Of a DNA stretch of 11,638 nucleotides, positions 1-6,173 are shown piece after piece. The position numbers and the translations under genes were made by a program. The stretch's first letter is position 1. Each line of letters starts with the position of its first letter. Origin of the DNA: Paludibacteraceae bacterium. GTDB lineage: Bacteria > Bacteroidota > Bacteroidia > Bacteroidales > Paludibacteraceae. The stretch lies in contig JAFPLG010000048.1 of NCBI GenBank assembly GCA_017402895.1, positions 1 through 11,638 of the forward strand, given 5' to 3'. The notes beneath the pieces are model-generated. The model saw only the letters and a program-made list of their open reading frames with translations, ran no database searches and was not told where the DNA came from.

Positions 1-431
1 ATATGGCGCTGGGGCTTGGTCATCTTCGTCAGATAGACTTGCGACTTGAGGTAGTCGATCAGGCTATCACCGCCATACGGCACCTCGCGCGAACTGACAT
101 TCTCCTCGTAGCCGCCGCTGTTGCCATAGAGTATAGGCTCATAGTCATCGTCACCGGCATCGTAGTCACGTCGGTTCTGTTCCTGCTCCAGGTAACTATC
201 TTCCAGGAAGTCGTCACCCCCCAGATCACCGTACTCGTCATCCTCCTGCAGTTCACGCCCGTTATCCTCGGGATCCACGCCCTCTTCCAGCACGGGGTTT
301 TCCTGCAGTTCCTCATTGATGCGCTGCTCGATATCCACCGACGGAATCTCGAGCAGGCGATTCATCTGGAGCTGTACAGGTGCCAACTTGGTCTGCAGTT
401 TCTGCTGCTGTGTGAGCCTAAAAGAAGTCAT
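1..431 (-). CDS. rpoN: RNA polymerase sigma-54 factor RpoN, N-terminal part (3' end outside window)
   Basis: The 143 visible codons read MTSFRLTQQQKLQTKLAPVQ at the start, the glutamine-rich Region I of sigma-54, which contacts AAA+ enhancer-binding activators. LLEIPSVDIEQRINEELQEN and PVLEEG follow (about residues 26-50). Residues about 51-115 are an acidic Asp/Glu-rich linker (Region II). The visible part ends as the core-binding region starts (DSLIDYLKSQVYLTK). The core-binding remainder, HTH and RpoN box lie beyond position 1. The ATG at 431 is the only start that gives an intact Region I. The gene begins 23 nt after the aminotransferase stop with no promoter between, so it is probably the last visible gene of the nusB operon. 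From family knowledge, sigma-54 recognises -24/-12 promoters and needs an activator ATPase. Identification is firm; only the C-terminus is unseen. Confidence 0.95.
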   Translation of the reverse strand, partial: MTSFRLTQQQKLQTKLAPVQLQMNRLLEIPSVDIEQRINEELQENPVLEEGVDPEDNGRELQEDDEYGDLGGDDFLEDSYLEQEQNRRDYDAGDDDYEPILYGNSGGYEENVSSREVPYGGDSLIDYLKSQVYLTKMTKPQRH

Positions 432-454
432 CAGACGAATTAAAAATTAAAAAA

Positions 455-1585
455 TTATTTCTTTATCGCTTCTATAACGTGAGAAATGATATAGTTCAGT
501 TGTTCCTCGTCCAGTTCGGTATGCATCGGCAGCGAGAGCACACAAGCAGCCAGTCGTTCTGCTACGGGGAAGTCGCCCTCGCGGTAACGCGGGTCCTGGT
601 AGGCCTTCTGCATATGGAGCGGCACGGGATAGTAGATCATAGCCGGGATACCGGCCTCCTGCAAGGCCTCGCGCACCTGATCACGATCCACACCTATCAG
701 TCGCAGCGTATACTGGTGGAACACATGGGTCGACTCCTTCTGTCGTCCCGGAACGAGGATATGTTCGTTGCCGGCGAAAGCTCGGTCGTAGTAGGCCGCA
801 GCACGCTGACGTGCAGCGATATACTCGTCCAGATGAGGCAGCTTGGCATCCAGTACCGCAGCCTGGATTGCATCCAGACGTGAGTTGACACCTATTCGGT
901 CGTGGTGGTAACGAACCACCATACCATGGTTAGCAATAGCCCGCATACTGGAAGCCAGTTCGTCGTCGTTGGTGAAGATAGCACCGCCGTCACCGTAGCA
1001 ACCCAGATTCTTCGAGGGGAAGAAACTGGTGCAACCAATATGACCCATCGTACCGGCCTGGCGGGTCGTACCGTCGGAGAACGTATAGCGTGCGCCGATG
1101 GCCTGACACGCATCTTCTACGACGTAGAGCTTATGTTCGTGAGCGAGAGCCAGCAACGGTTCCATCTCGGCACACTGGCCGAAGAGATGCACCGGCACGA
1201 TGGCTTTCGTGCGAGGCGTGATAGCGCGGCGTACCGAATCGAGCGACATATTCATCGTCTCCCAGTCCACATCCACTACCACCGGCGTCAGTCCCAACAG
1301 GGCCACCACCTCGGCCGTAGCGATAAACGTGAAGGTAGGTGTGATCACCTCGTCACCGGGTTTCAGCCCCAGTGCCATCAGGGCTATCTGCAGCGCGTCT
1401 GTTCCGTTACCCACCGGGATAACATGCTTCGCACCCGTATAGGCTTCCAGGTTGGCTTGAAAAGCACTCACCTTCGGTCCCTTGACAAAAGCGGCCGACT
1501 CAATCACTTCTTGTATCCCACGGTCGATATCAGCCTTGATATGCTGGTACTGCGACTGCAGGTCAACCATTTGAATCTTTTTCAC
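455..1585 (-). CDS. DegT/DnrJ/EryC1/StrS-family PLP-dependent sugar aminotransferase
   Basis: A 376-aa type I-fold aminotransferase that, by family, transfers an amino group (usually from glutamate) to a keto-sugar nucleotide for O-antigen, capsule or glycan synthesis. Visible hallmarks: GNGTDA (59-64, PLP phosphate loop), EDACQAIGA (157-165; D158 pairs with the pyridine nitrogen), and FFPSKNLGCYGDGGA (188-202) with K192 as the Schiff-base lysine. The SKNLGCYGDGGA segment resembles WbpE-like 3-amino sugar enzymes, but the substrate cannot be read from sequence. The start is GTG at 1585, chosen because MKKIQMVDLQ looks like the usual family N-terminus; an ATG five codons in (1570) is the alternative. 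It begins 12 nt after the ybbR stop and is followed 23 nt later by rpoN, so it appears to be an operon member. No other glycan gene is in the window. Confidence 0.93.
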   Translation of the reverse strand: MKKIQMVDLQSQYQHIKADIDRGIQEVIESAAFVKGPKVSAFQANLEAYTGAKHVIPVGNGTDALQIALMALGLKPGDEVITPTFTFIATAEVVALLGLTPVVVDVDWETMNMSLDSVRRAITPRTKAIVPVHLFGQCAEMEPLLALAHEHKLYVVEDACQAIGARYTFSDGTTRQAGTMGHIGCTSFFPSKNLGCYGDGGAIFTNDDELASSMRAIANHGMVVRYHHDRIGVNSRLDAIQAAVLDAKLPHLDEYIAARQRAAAYYDRAFAGNEHILVPGRQKESTHVFHQYTLRLIGVDRDQVREALQEAGIPAMIYYPVPLHMQKAYQDPRYREGDFPVAERLAACVLSLPMHTELDEEQLNYIISHVIEAIKK

Positions 1586-1597
1586 AATACGTTCTCT

Positions 1598-2512
1598 TTA
1601 ATTTTCTACGATATATTCCACGACATCCGGCGTTGCTCGCAGATTGGAGACATACGGATTGCTGGTTTTCAGTTCCACCGGCAACAACTCCAGCGAGTCA
1701 GCATAGTGGCACACGGCCTCTATGTCCTTGTCATCCACCTGGCTCCAATGACTCACGCCCACGTGCATCGTCACGCGCACCTGCTGCGGGAAGAGATGTA
1801 GTGTCCGTCCTTCCGGCACGCCTTCCACGCGCAGGCTGAGATTGGCGATGCGCTCCGAATAACGCTCCACGGGCACCCTGACCGAAATGGTCTGTTGCGA
1901 CAGCCGGACAGCCGGAGGCGTGATCAGCTGCACCTTACAGGTGGCCGAGTCGCTCAGATCGCTCAGCTGCAGCACTTGCGACTGAATATGCGTGAGCGAA
2001 TCCAGCGCCGTGTTAGCACCGTAGGCCACCACACTTGTCTGCTCCATCACGGGTTCGCCACTCAACTGGAAACCCGAGGCACAACGGATACGATGGCGCA
2101 GATGGATAGGCAGTTTCTTCGACTGCTGGGTATAGTAGGTGGTATGGATCTGCTCGGGCGCTATCTTCTGCAAGGCCGTTGTGCCCTGCAACTGACGCTG
2201 TACAGCGGTACGCAGCAGGTCGGACGACACACGCAGTTCACCCGACTTACTCGTGAAACGCCCCGTCAGATCCACCGTGATCTGCAAAGGGTTCTGATGG
2301 TACGCACGCAGGCGCATACCGGCGTCGCGAAGAGTCACCTTGATGGTCTCGGGCAGAGGCTCATTGGTGATCACCTGCCGAGGGATGCCTACATACTGCA
2401 CCTGAACGGGCACCGTCGTCTCATGCGGTGCTCGTAGTGCACGACCATACCATATCACGGCAGCCAGCACCACAAACAGCAGATATATCAACACCTCACG
2501 CCACTTCATCAT
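1598..2512 (-). CDS. YbbR/CdaR-like domain membrane protein
   Basis: A 304-aa protein with one N-terminal membrane segment (about residues 6-23, VLIYLLFVVLAAVIWYG) and a long extracytoplasmic beta-rich part. The latter reads as repeated YbbR-type domains, with segments such as TTVPVQVQYVGIP near residue 32 and a later ISVRVPVERYSERIANLSLR repeat. In Firmicutes, YbbR (CdaR) proteins bind and regulate the diadenylate cyclase CdaA; whether the Bacteroidota proteins do this is not shown here and no cyclase gene is present. The call rests on overall pattern and on its position directly after yajC, a common Bacteroidota arrangement. Two ATGs are adjacent (2512 and 2509); the first is used. The whole gap to yajC is a heptamer tandem repeat (2514-2569). 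Confidence 0.82.
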   Translation of the reverse strand: MMKWREVLIYLLFVVLAAVIWYGRALRAPHETTVPVQVQYVGIPRQVITNEPLPETIKVTLRDAGMRLRAYHQNPLQITVDLTGRFTSKSGELRVSSDLLRTAVQRQLQGTTALQKIAPEQIHTTYYTQQSKKLPIHLRHRIRCASGFQLSGEPVMEQTSVVAYGANTALDSLTHIQSQVLQLSDLSDSATCKVQLITPPAVRLSQQTISVRVPVERYSERIANLSLRVEGVPEGRTLHLFPQQVRVTMHVGVSHWSQVDDKDIEAVCHYADSLELLPVELKTSNPYVSNLRATPDVVEYIVEN

Positions 2513-2513
2513 T

Positions 2514-2569
2514 CGGTTACGGGTTATGGGTTATGGGTTATGGGTTATGGGTTATGGGACGCAGGTTAT
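2514..2569. repeat. Heptamer tandem repeat filling the yajC-ybbR gap
   Basis: Eight 7-mers in exact phase on the plus strand: CGGTTAC, five perfect GGGTTAT, GGGACGC and AGGTTAT. The last contains TTA (2566-2568), the complement of the yajC stop codon. The first ends one base before the ybbR start codon. The complete intergenic spacer is therefore repeat (ATAACCC on the transcribed strand). Confidence 0.95.
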
Positions 2570-2898
2570 TTCTTAGCTTGATCAGCCACTGCCTCGCCAG
2601 CATCTACGTAGACGCTCTGCTTGTCCACCTTGATCACGATATCCTTGGCAATAGTGATGAGCAGTGCATTCTCCTGCACTTCTTTTACCTCGCCGTAGAT
2701 ACCACCGGCAGTCACCACACGATCACCCTTCTTGAGGGCATCACGCTGCTTCTGCAGTTCTTTCTGCTTCTTCGACTGCGGACGAATCATAAAGAAATAA
2801 AATACAACGAAAATCAGGATCATCATGACCCAGAAGCCCCACTGGCTCTGGCCTTGTGCCTGAGCATTCTGTGCTTGCAATAAAATCAAATTAAGCAT
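2566..2898 (-). CDS. yajC: Preprotein translocase accessory subunit YajC
   Basis: A 110-aa single-span inner-membrane protein of the Sec holotranslocon (SecDF-YajC). The N-terminal 20 residues are short and Gln-rich. The membrane segment is WGFWVMMILIFVVFYFFMIR (about 20-39), followed by PQSKKQKELQKQRDALKKGD and the beta-barrel-like cytoplasmic domain (RVVTAGGIYGEVKEV, ITIAKDIVIKVDKQSVYV). The FFMIRPQ.KKQKE junction and the GDRVVTAGGIYG segment are characteristic of the family, and the length is typical. It lies 96 nt after nusB and 53 nt before ybbR on the same strand. secD/secF are not in the window. Both flanking gaps hold short tandem repeats. Confidence 0.97.
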   Translation of the reverse strand: MLNLILLQAQNAQAQGQSQWGFWVMMILIFVVFYFFMIRPQSKKQKELQKQRDALKKGDRVVTAGGIYGEVKEVQENALLITIAKDIVIKVDKQSVYVDAGEAVADQAKK

Positions 2899-2910
2899 AA
2901 CTAAGAAGAT

Positions 2911-2979
2911 TTACAATTTTATAATTTTATAATTTACAATTAATTTCGGTTGTTTGTCTTTTGTCTTTTGACTTTGAGC
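2911..2979. repeat. Two-part tandem repeat in the nusB-yajC gap
   Basis: On the plus strand, 2911-2934 holds octamers TTACAATT, TTATAATT and TTATAATT. Positions 2952-2972 hold heptamers GTTTGTC, TTTTGTC and TTTTGAC, with a weaker fourth at 2973-2979. In the direction of transcription the order is nusB stop, heptamers (GACAAAA type), AT-rich octamers, yajC start. A GC-richer piece (2980-2993) separates the heptamers from the nusB stop. Confidence 0.75.
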
Positions 2980-2994
2980 GCAGCGGTCTTTCGA

Positions 2995-3945
2995 CTACCT
3001 CACAACCAGCGCCTTGGTGAGTGTTCCCTCGCGTTTCATGTCGCGCAGGATCTCCGTAAGCACACCGTTGATAAAGGTATAGCTCTTGTCGGTCGAGTAC
3101 TCCTTGCTGAGTTCGATATACTCGTTCAACGACACCTCCAGGGCGATATCCGGGAAGTGGAATATCTCGGCCAGCGCCACTTGCAGGATGATTCGGTCCA
3201 TATAAGCAATACGCTGCGCATCCCAGTTACGCAGATGGCTATCTATCAGCTGCTCATACCGAGGCTTCTCCTCGATAGCATAGCGCAGCAGGTCCTTGGC
3301 AAACTGCAGCTCCGACTCCTGGGCAAACATCGGCAGAATATCCTGGTCGTCTTCCTCGGGCTCAAAACGCTTGAGGGTCTTCAGTGCGAAACTGAGCACC
3401 AGGTCGGCATCCACCGTCCAGTTCTGACGGTCGAGCACCACCTCCATCTCCTCGAGCGCCGACTCCAGTGCACTGTTCTGGGGCAGCAAGTCGGTGTATA
3501 TCTTACGCCACACCCGCTTGTCGGCTTCGTAGTCGCAATCCGGGGCGGACATATACTCCTCGTAGAACGGCGCACTCTGCAGCTGCTTATATACTGCACT
3601 CACCGCGCTCATTCCGGCATCCCAATTCAGGTTCTCGTTAGCCAGGTAGTTGCGTATCTTGCGGTTGTTAAACACCACCTGCGCCAGGCGGTTGTTGACA
3701 AACCGGCGATTGGCCGTATAGGTCTGGTGCGTCACTTTTGCACGCTGCTCAACCTGCTGCAACTGCTCCTCGGCATATTGGGTCAGTTCGTTTACAAAAT
3801 CGAGCAACATCACGTACAGGTCATACGTGTCGCTGAACGACTTGAGCAACTCTTTCTTGGCCGTCAACGGCGTCTTGTCGCCATCTTTATAAAAAGCAAA
3901 TAGGGTCTGCACGACGCGCGTGCGCACTAGTGTTCTGTTGATCAT
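2995..3945 (-). CDS. nusB: Transcription antitermination factor NusB (long Bacteroidota form)
   Basis: A 316-aa protein. NusB with S10/NusE binds boxA RNA and supports processive rRNA transcription. The recognisable NusB helical domain is in the C-terminal third (about 195-310). It has RIAYMDRIILQVALAEIF, then the core signature EVSLNEYIELSKEYSTDKSY and FINGVL, corresponding to the INEAVELAK..(S)..FVNGVL block of other NusB proteins. The N-terminus MINRTLVRTRVVQTLFAFYK also fits the family (R-x-x-A/V-V-Q-x-L-F/Y), with a long helical insertion between. E. coli NusB is about 139 aa; the longer version is usual in Bacteroidota. It is the first gene of nusB-yajC-ybbR-aminotransferase-rpoN. The promoter at 3971-4001 leaves a leader of roughly 20 nt before the ATG at 3945. 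Confidence 0.93.
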   Translation of the reverse strand: MINRTLVRTRVVQTLFAFYKDGDKTPLTAKKELLKSFSDTYDLYVMLLDFVNELTQYAEEQLQQVEQRAKVTHQTYTANRRFVNNRLAQVVFNNRKIRNYLANENLNWDAGMSAVSAVYKQLQSAPFYEEYMSAPDCDYEADKRVWRKIYTDLLPQNSALESALEEMEVVLDRQNWTVDADLVLSFALKTLKRFEPEEDDQDILPMFAQESELQFAKDLLRYAIEEKPRYEQLIDSHLRNWDAQRIAYMDRIILQVALAEIFHFPDIALEVSLNEYIELSKEYSTDKSYTFINGVLTEILRDMKREGTLTKALVVR

Positions 3946-3970
3946 TCCTGCGATTTTTCCAAATTTGGGG

Positions 3971-4002
3971 CAAAATTACAAAAAAATTCTCACATACGCA
4001 AG
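3971..4002 (-). promoter_or_regulatory. nusB promoter (Bacteroidota -33/-7 type)
   Basis: On the minus strand, TAATTTTG (3978-3971) matches the -7 box TAnnTTTG. CTTG (4002-3999) is the -33 element, with exactly 20 nt between TTG and the -7 box. The predicted transcript start is near 3964, shortly before the nusB ATG. Confidence 0.85.
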
Positions 4003-4010
4003 CGCACGCG
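3977..4010. repeat. 34-bp promoter/hairpin cassette, copy 1
   Basis: This stretch matches 10650-10683 at 32 of 34 positions. It comprises the end of the -7 box, an A/T run, CTCACATACGCAAGCG and ACGCG. The central TACGCAAGCG/GTGCGCTTGCGTA forms an imperfect inverted repeat centred on the -33 TTG. Here no gene transcribes into it from upstream on the minus strand, so its role cannot be terminating an upstream gene. Confidence 0.85.
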
Positions 4011-4079
4011 CGGATTTCTTGCACTTTGCTGAAATATGCATATATTTCTGCACTTTTTGCCAAATTTTTAATTTTTAAT

Positions 4080-4110
4080 TTTGATTTCTTAATTCTTTTT
4101 TGTACCTTTG
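4080..4110 (+). promoter_or_regulatory. Promoter of the DUF3276 gene
   Basis: TTTG at 4080-4083 and TACCTTTG at 4103-4110 with a 19-nt spacer match the Bacteroidota -33/-7 consensus. The predicted start is near 4117, giving a leader of about 28 nt before ATG 4145. This also rules out a start at 4100. Confidence 0.88.
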
Positions 4111-4144
4111 TGCCGTATTTGTTCAACAAACAACTTATTTCGAG

Positions 4145-4522
4145 ATGGAAAACAGGAGATTTGAAGACCGTAAGGAGCCGGAGATAGTGTACTCCAAATC
4201 GGTGAAAGCAGGAAAGCGCATCTATTACTTGGACGTAAAGAAGGCGCGTAACGAGGATTTGTATCTCTGTATCACAGAGAGCAAGCGTAAGCAGCAGGGC
4301 GAGGATCAGGCGCCGCAGTTTGAGAAGCACAAACTCTTCTTGTACAAAGAGGATTTTGCCCACTTCATGGAAGGTCTGCAGGACGTGATCGGCTACATTG
4401 ACGAGCAACTGGGTGGTATCGAGGCACGCGTAGAGCGTCCGCGTACGGAAGGACCCGCTGAGGACACGCCCAGCGAAGAGGAACCGGAAAAGAAGAAAGG
4501 ATTGTTTAATCTATTCAAATAA
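4145..4522 (+). CDS. DUF3276 / PUR-domain nucleic-acid-binding protein
   Basis: A 125-aa protein with a single PUR-alpha-like domain in residues about 10-90 (EPEIVYSKSVKAGKRIYYLD, then DLYLCITESKR and KHKLFLYKEDFAHFMEGLQD). It ends in a charged, low-complexity tail rich in Glu/Pro/Lys that closes with KKKGLFNLFK. PUR-domain proteins bind single-stranded DNA/RNA, and the bacterial relative in Borrelia (BpuR) is a nucleic-acid-binding regulator; the specific target here is unknown. An upstream in-frame ATG at 4100 lies inside the -7 box, so ATG 4145 is the start. This is the only plus-strand gene. It is divergent from nusB and convergent with coaBC, whose last codons it overlaps by 8 nt. Its terminator lies inside coaBC. 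Confidence 0.9.
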   Translation: MENRRFEDRKEPEIVYSKSVKAGKRIYYLDVKKARNEDLYLCITESKRKQQGEDQAPQFEKHKLFLYKEDFAHFMEGLQDVIGYIDEQLGGIEARVERPRTEGPAEDTPSEEEPEKKKGLFNLFK

Positions 4523-5729
4523 GAATAGCGTCCAGAATCTGACAGGCGACTGTCTCCTTCGAAGCAAGGGGACAGTCTTTTTTTGTGCCGTCCTTCCGAT
4601 AGACGGTCACGCGATTGGTGTCCGTGCCGAAGCCTGCCCCCTCGTTGCGCAGCGAGTTCAGCACGATATAGTCCAGCTGCTTGCGTTGCATCTTGTCGAG
4701 TGCATGTTGTTCTTCGGCCTCGGTCTCCAGCGCAAACCCCACCAGGGTCTGGTTCGGGCGTTTCTGCCCGCCGAGCGTAGCGGCTATGTCGGGATTCTCC
4801 GTCAGTAGCAGCGTCATCTCATGAGAACCGGCCTGCTTCTTGATTTTCTCCTCAGCCACCGTCTCCGGACGATAGTCAGCCACGGCGGCACAAAGGATGG
4901 CGGTATCGGCCTCTCGGAAGGCTTCTTCCGCTGCAGCACACATCTCCCGAGCAGTCTGCACCGGACAGAGCGTCAGTTCCGCGTCATGTCCAATGAGTTG
5001 TTGGGCAGTAGGTCCGCTCACGAGCGTCACCTCTGCTCCACGACGCAAGCATTCTCGAGCTAACGCATAGCCCATCTTGCCGCTGGAGAAATTGGAGATA
5101 TAACGTACAGGATCCAGGGGTTCCACCGTCGGACCGGCTGTAATGAGAACGCGCTTTCCGGCGAGGGTCTTCGGCGTCACGGCCGACAGCACATGCTCCA
5201 GCAGTTCCTCCACCTCAGGCATACGTCCCCGTCCGTTCACGCCACAAGCCAAAAATCCTTCGGCCGGCTCGATAACAGTGACATTCTCGAACGAACGTAA
5301 GCGACTGACAGCCTGCTGGGTAGCGGGGTTCTCCCACATCTTGTCATTCATAGCCGGACTGACCAGTATGGGTTTGCGCGCCAGACACGAACAGAAAGTC
5401 GTTGTCAGCGCATCGTCGGCAATGCCGTAGGCGAACTTGCTGAGCACGTTGGCCGTGGCGGGGGCTACGATCATCAGATCGGCCCATTCGGGCAGGGAGA
5501 TATGCTCCGTGGCATGCTCGTTGATGGCGGCAAACACATCGCTATACACAGGCGCTCCGGAGAGCGTCTGCAGGGTCAACTCCGTAACAAACTGCAGAGC
5601 GCTGCGGGTGGTGGTTACACGCACCTCTGCGCCCTGCTTCTGTAGTAGTCTGACCAGTTCGGGAATCTTATACGCAGCAATGCCGCCGCTGATCCCCACC
5701 AGAATATGTTTGCCCTGCAGATTGGCCAT
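4515..5729 (-). CDS. coaBC: Bifunctional phosphopantothenoylcysteine decarboxylase / phosphopantothenate-cysteine ligase CoaBC
   Basis: A 404-aa two-domain enzyme for two consecutive coenzyme A steps: ligation of cysteine to 4'-phosphopantothenate (CoaB) and FMN-dependent decarboxylation to 4'-phosphopantetheine (CoaC). CoaC (1-185) shows GISGGIAAYK (12-21), catalytic H76 in EHISLPEW, VAPATANVLSKFA, PAMNDKMW (125-132) and the active-site cysteine C162 in ACGVNGRGRM. CoaB (190-404) shows ITAGPTVEPLDPVRYISNFS (196-215) with SGKMG, AAVADYRP (281-288), KIKK (295-298, the catalytic lysine region) and LVGFALET. Both domains look intact. It is the third gene after bamD and rpoZ, 44 nt from rpoZ. The start codon sits inside a heptamer repeat, and the 3' end encodes the DUF3276 terminator on the opposite strand. 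Confidence 0.97.
   Translation of the reverse strand: MANLQGKHILVGISGGIAAYKIPELVRLLQKQGAEVRVTTTRSALQFVTELTLQTLSGAPVYSDVFAAINEHATEHISLPEWADLMIVAPATANVLSKFAYGIADDALTTTFCSCLARKPILVSPAMNDKMWENPATQQAVSRLRSFENVTVIEPAEGFLACGVNGRGRMPEVEELLEHVLSAVTPKTLAGKRVLITAGPTVEPLDPVRYISNFSSGKMGYALARECLRRGAEVTLVSGPTAQQLIGHDAELTLCPVQTAREMCAAAEEAFREADTAILCAAVADYRPETVAEEKIKKQAGSHEMTLLLTENPDIAATLGGQKRPNQTLVGFALETEAEEQHALDKMQRKQLDYIVLNSLRNEGAGFGTDTNRVTVYRKDGTKKDCPLASKETVACQILDAILI
4548..4584 (+). terminator. Intrinsic terminator of the DUF3276 gene, inside coaBC
   Basis: GACTGTCTCCTT (4548-4559), a 6-nt loop and AAGGGGACAGTC (4566-4577) form a 12-bp stem with one G-U pair. Seven T follow (4578-4584). It begins 25 nt after the DUF3276 stop and lies wholly within the last codons of coaBC on the other strand. 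Confidence 0.9.
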
Positions 5730-5748
5730 TGGCTATTGGCTGTTAGCT
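5721..5748. repeat. Heptamer tandem repeat across the coaBC start codon
   Basis: Plus-strand 7-mers in phase: ATTGGCC, ATTGGCT, ATTGGCT and GTTAGCT. The coaBC ATG (5727-5729) lies inside the array, so its first codons (M-A-N) are partly made by the repeat. Beyond it, GGCTCCGGAGCC (5754-5765) is a perfect 12-bp palindrome in the same rpoZ-coaBC gap. Confidence 0.85.
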
Positions 5749-5773
5749 TTTTCGGCTCCGGAGCCTACTCCGG

Positions 5774-6106
5774 TTATTTGAGTTGGTCGTCGCGGTTGCC
5801 GAGACGATAGATCAGTTCGCCGTCCTCAAACTCCTTGGTAGCGATGAGGGTCGGCTTAGGCAGACGCTCGTACGAACGCGAGATCTCGATCTGCTCTTTA
5901 TTCTCGAATGTCTCGTCCAGTGCGTCCTGCGGCATGCTAAAGTCCTGCAACTTAGCGTCCAGTTCCTTCTTGAGCGAACTGCTAATCTGATTCGCACGCT
6001 TGCTCAAAATAGCCACCGTCTCATAGACGTTTCCAACCGGTTCAACCAGTTTGTTGATGTCACGTGTCACGGTGTTCTTCGGTGCTTTACTTTTCTTAAA
6101 ATCCAT
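5774..6106 (-). CDS. rpoZ: DNA-directed RNA polymerase omega subunit (Rpb6-like)
   Basis: A 110-aa homologue of the omega/Rpb6 family, which helps assemble and stabilise beta-prime in RNA polymerase. The conserved part is NVYETVAILSKRANQISSSL (about 26-45), matching the omega/Rpb6 pattern in which a helix ending in R-A-x-Q-I packs on beta-prime. The C-terminal segment KPTLIATKEFEDGELIYRLG includes the family's A-x-x-E-F-x-x-G/(K). The short basic N-terminus and overall length fit Bacteroidota versions. It is the middle gene of bamD-rpoZ-coaBC, an order common in this phylum. The ATG at 6106 is preceded by AT-rich octamer repeats and, further up, by heptamer repeats starting at the bamD stop. 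Confidence 0.9.
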   Translation of the reverse strand: MDFKKSKAPKNTVTRDINKLVEPVGNVYETVAILSKRANQISSSLKKELDAKLQDFSMPQDALDETFENKEQIEISRSYERLPKPTLIATKEFEDGELIYRLGNRDDQLK

Positions 6107-6115
6107 GATGTATAT

Positions 6116-6173
6116 AAATTTTCAAATTTTCAAATTTTGCCATTAGCCTTTCGCCTTTAGCCATTCGCCTTTA
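6116..6173. repeat. Two-part tandem repeat filling the bamD-rpoZ gap
   Basis: On the plus strand, 6116-6139 holds octamers AAATTTTC, AAATTTTC and AAATTTTG. Positions 6139-6173 hold five in-phase heptamers GCCATTA, GCCTTTC, GCCTTTA, GCCATTC and GCCTTTA. The last three bases (6171-6173) are the complement of the bamD TAA stop. In transcription order: stop codon and heptamers (TAAAGGC type), then octamers, then the rpoZ start. Confidence 0.92.

Noticed and set aside
902..1801. Long plus-strand open frame (299 codons) opposite the aminotransferase and ybbR
   Set aside because: It spans the antisense of two clearly identified genes, its translation is His/Arg-rich with no recognisable domain, and it has no promoter of the type seen elsewhere; it is a shadow frame.
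2521..2558. GGGTTAT array as a telomere-like or CRISPR element
   Set aside because: Units are contiguous 7-mers with no spacers, restricted to one gap between co-oriented genes, and similar arrays with different units occur in other gaps.
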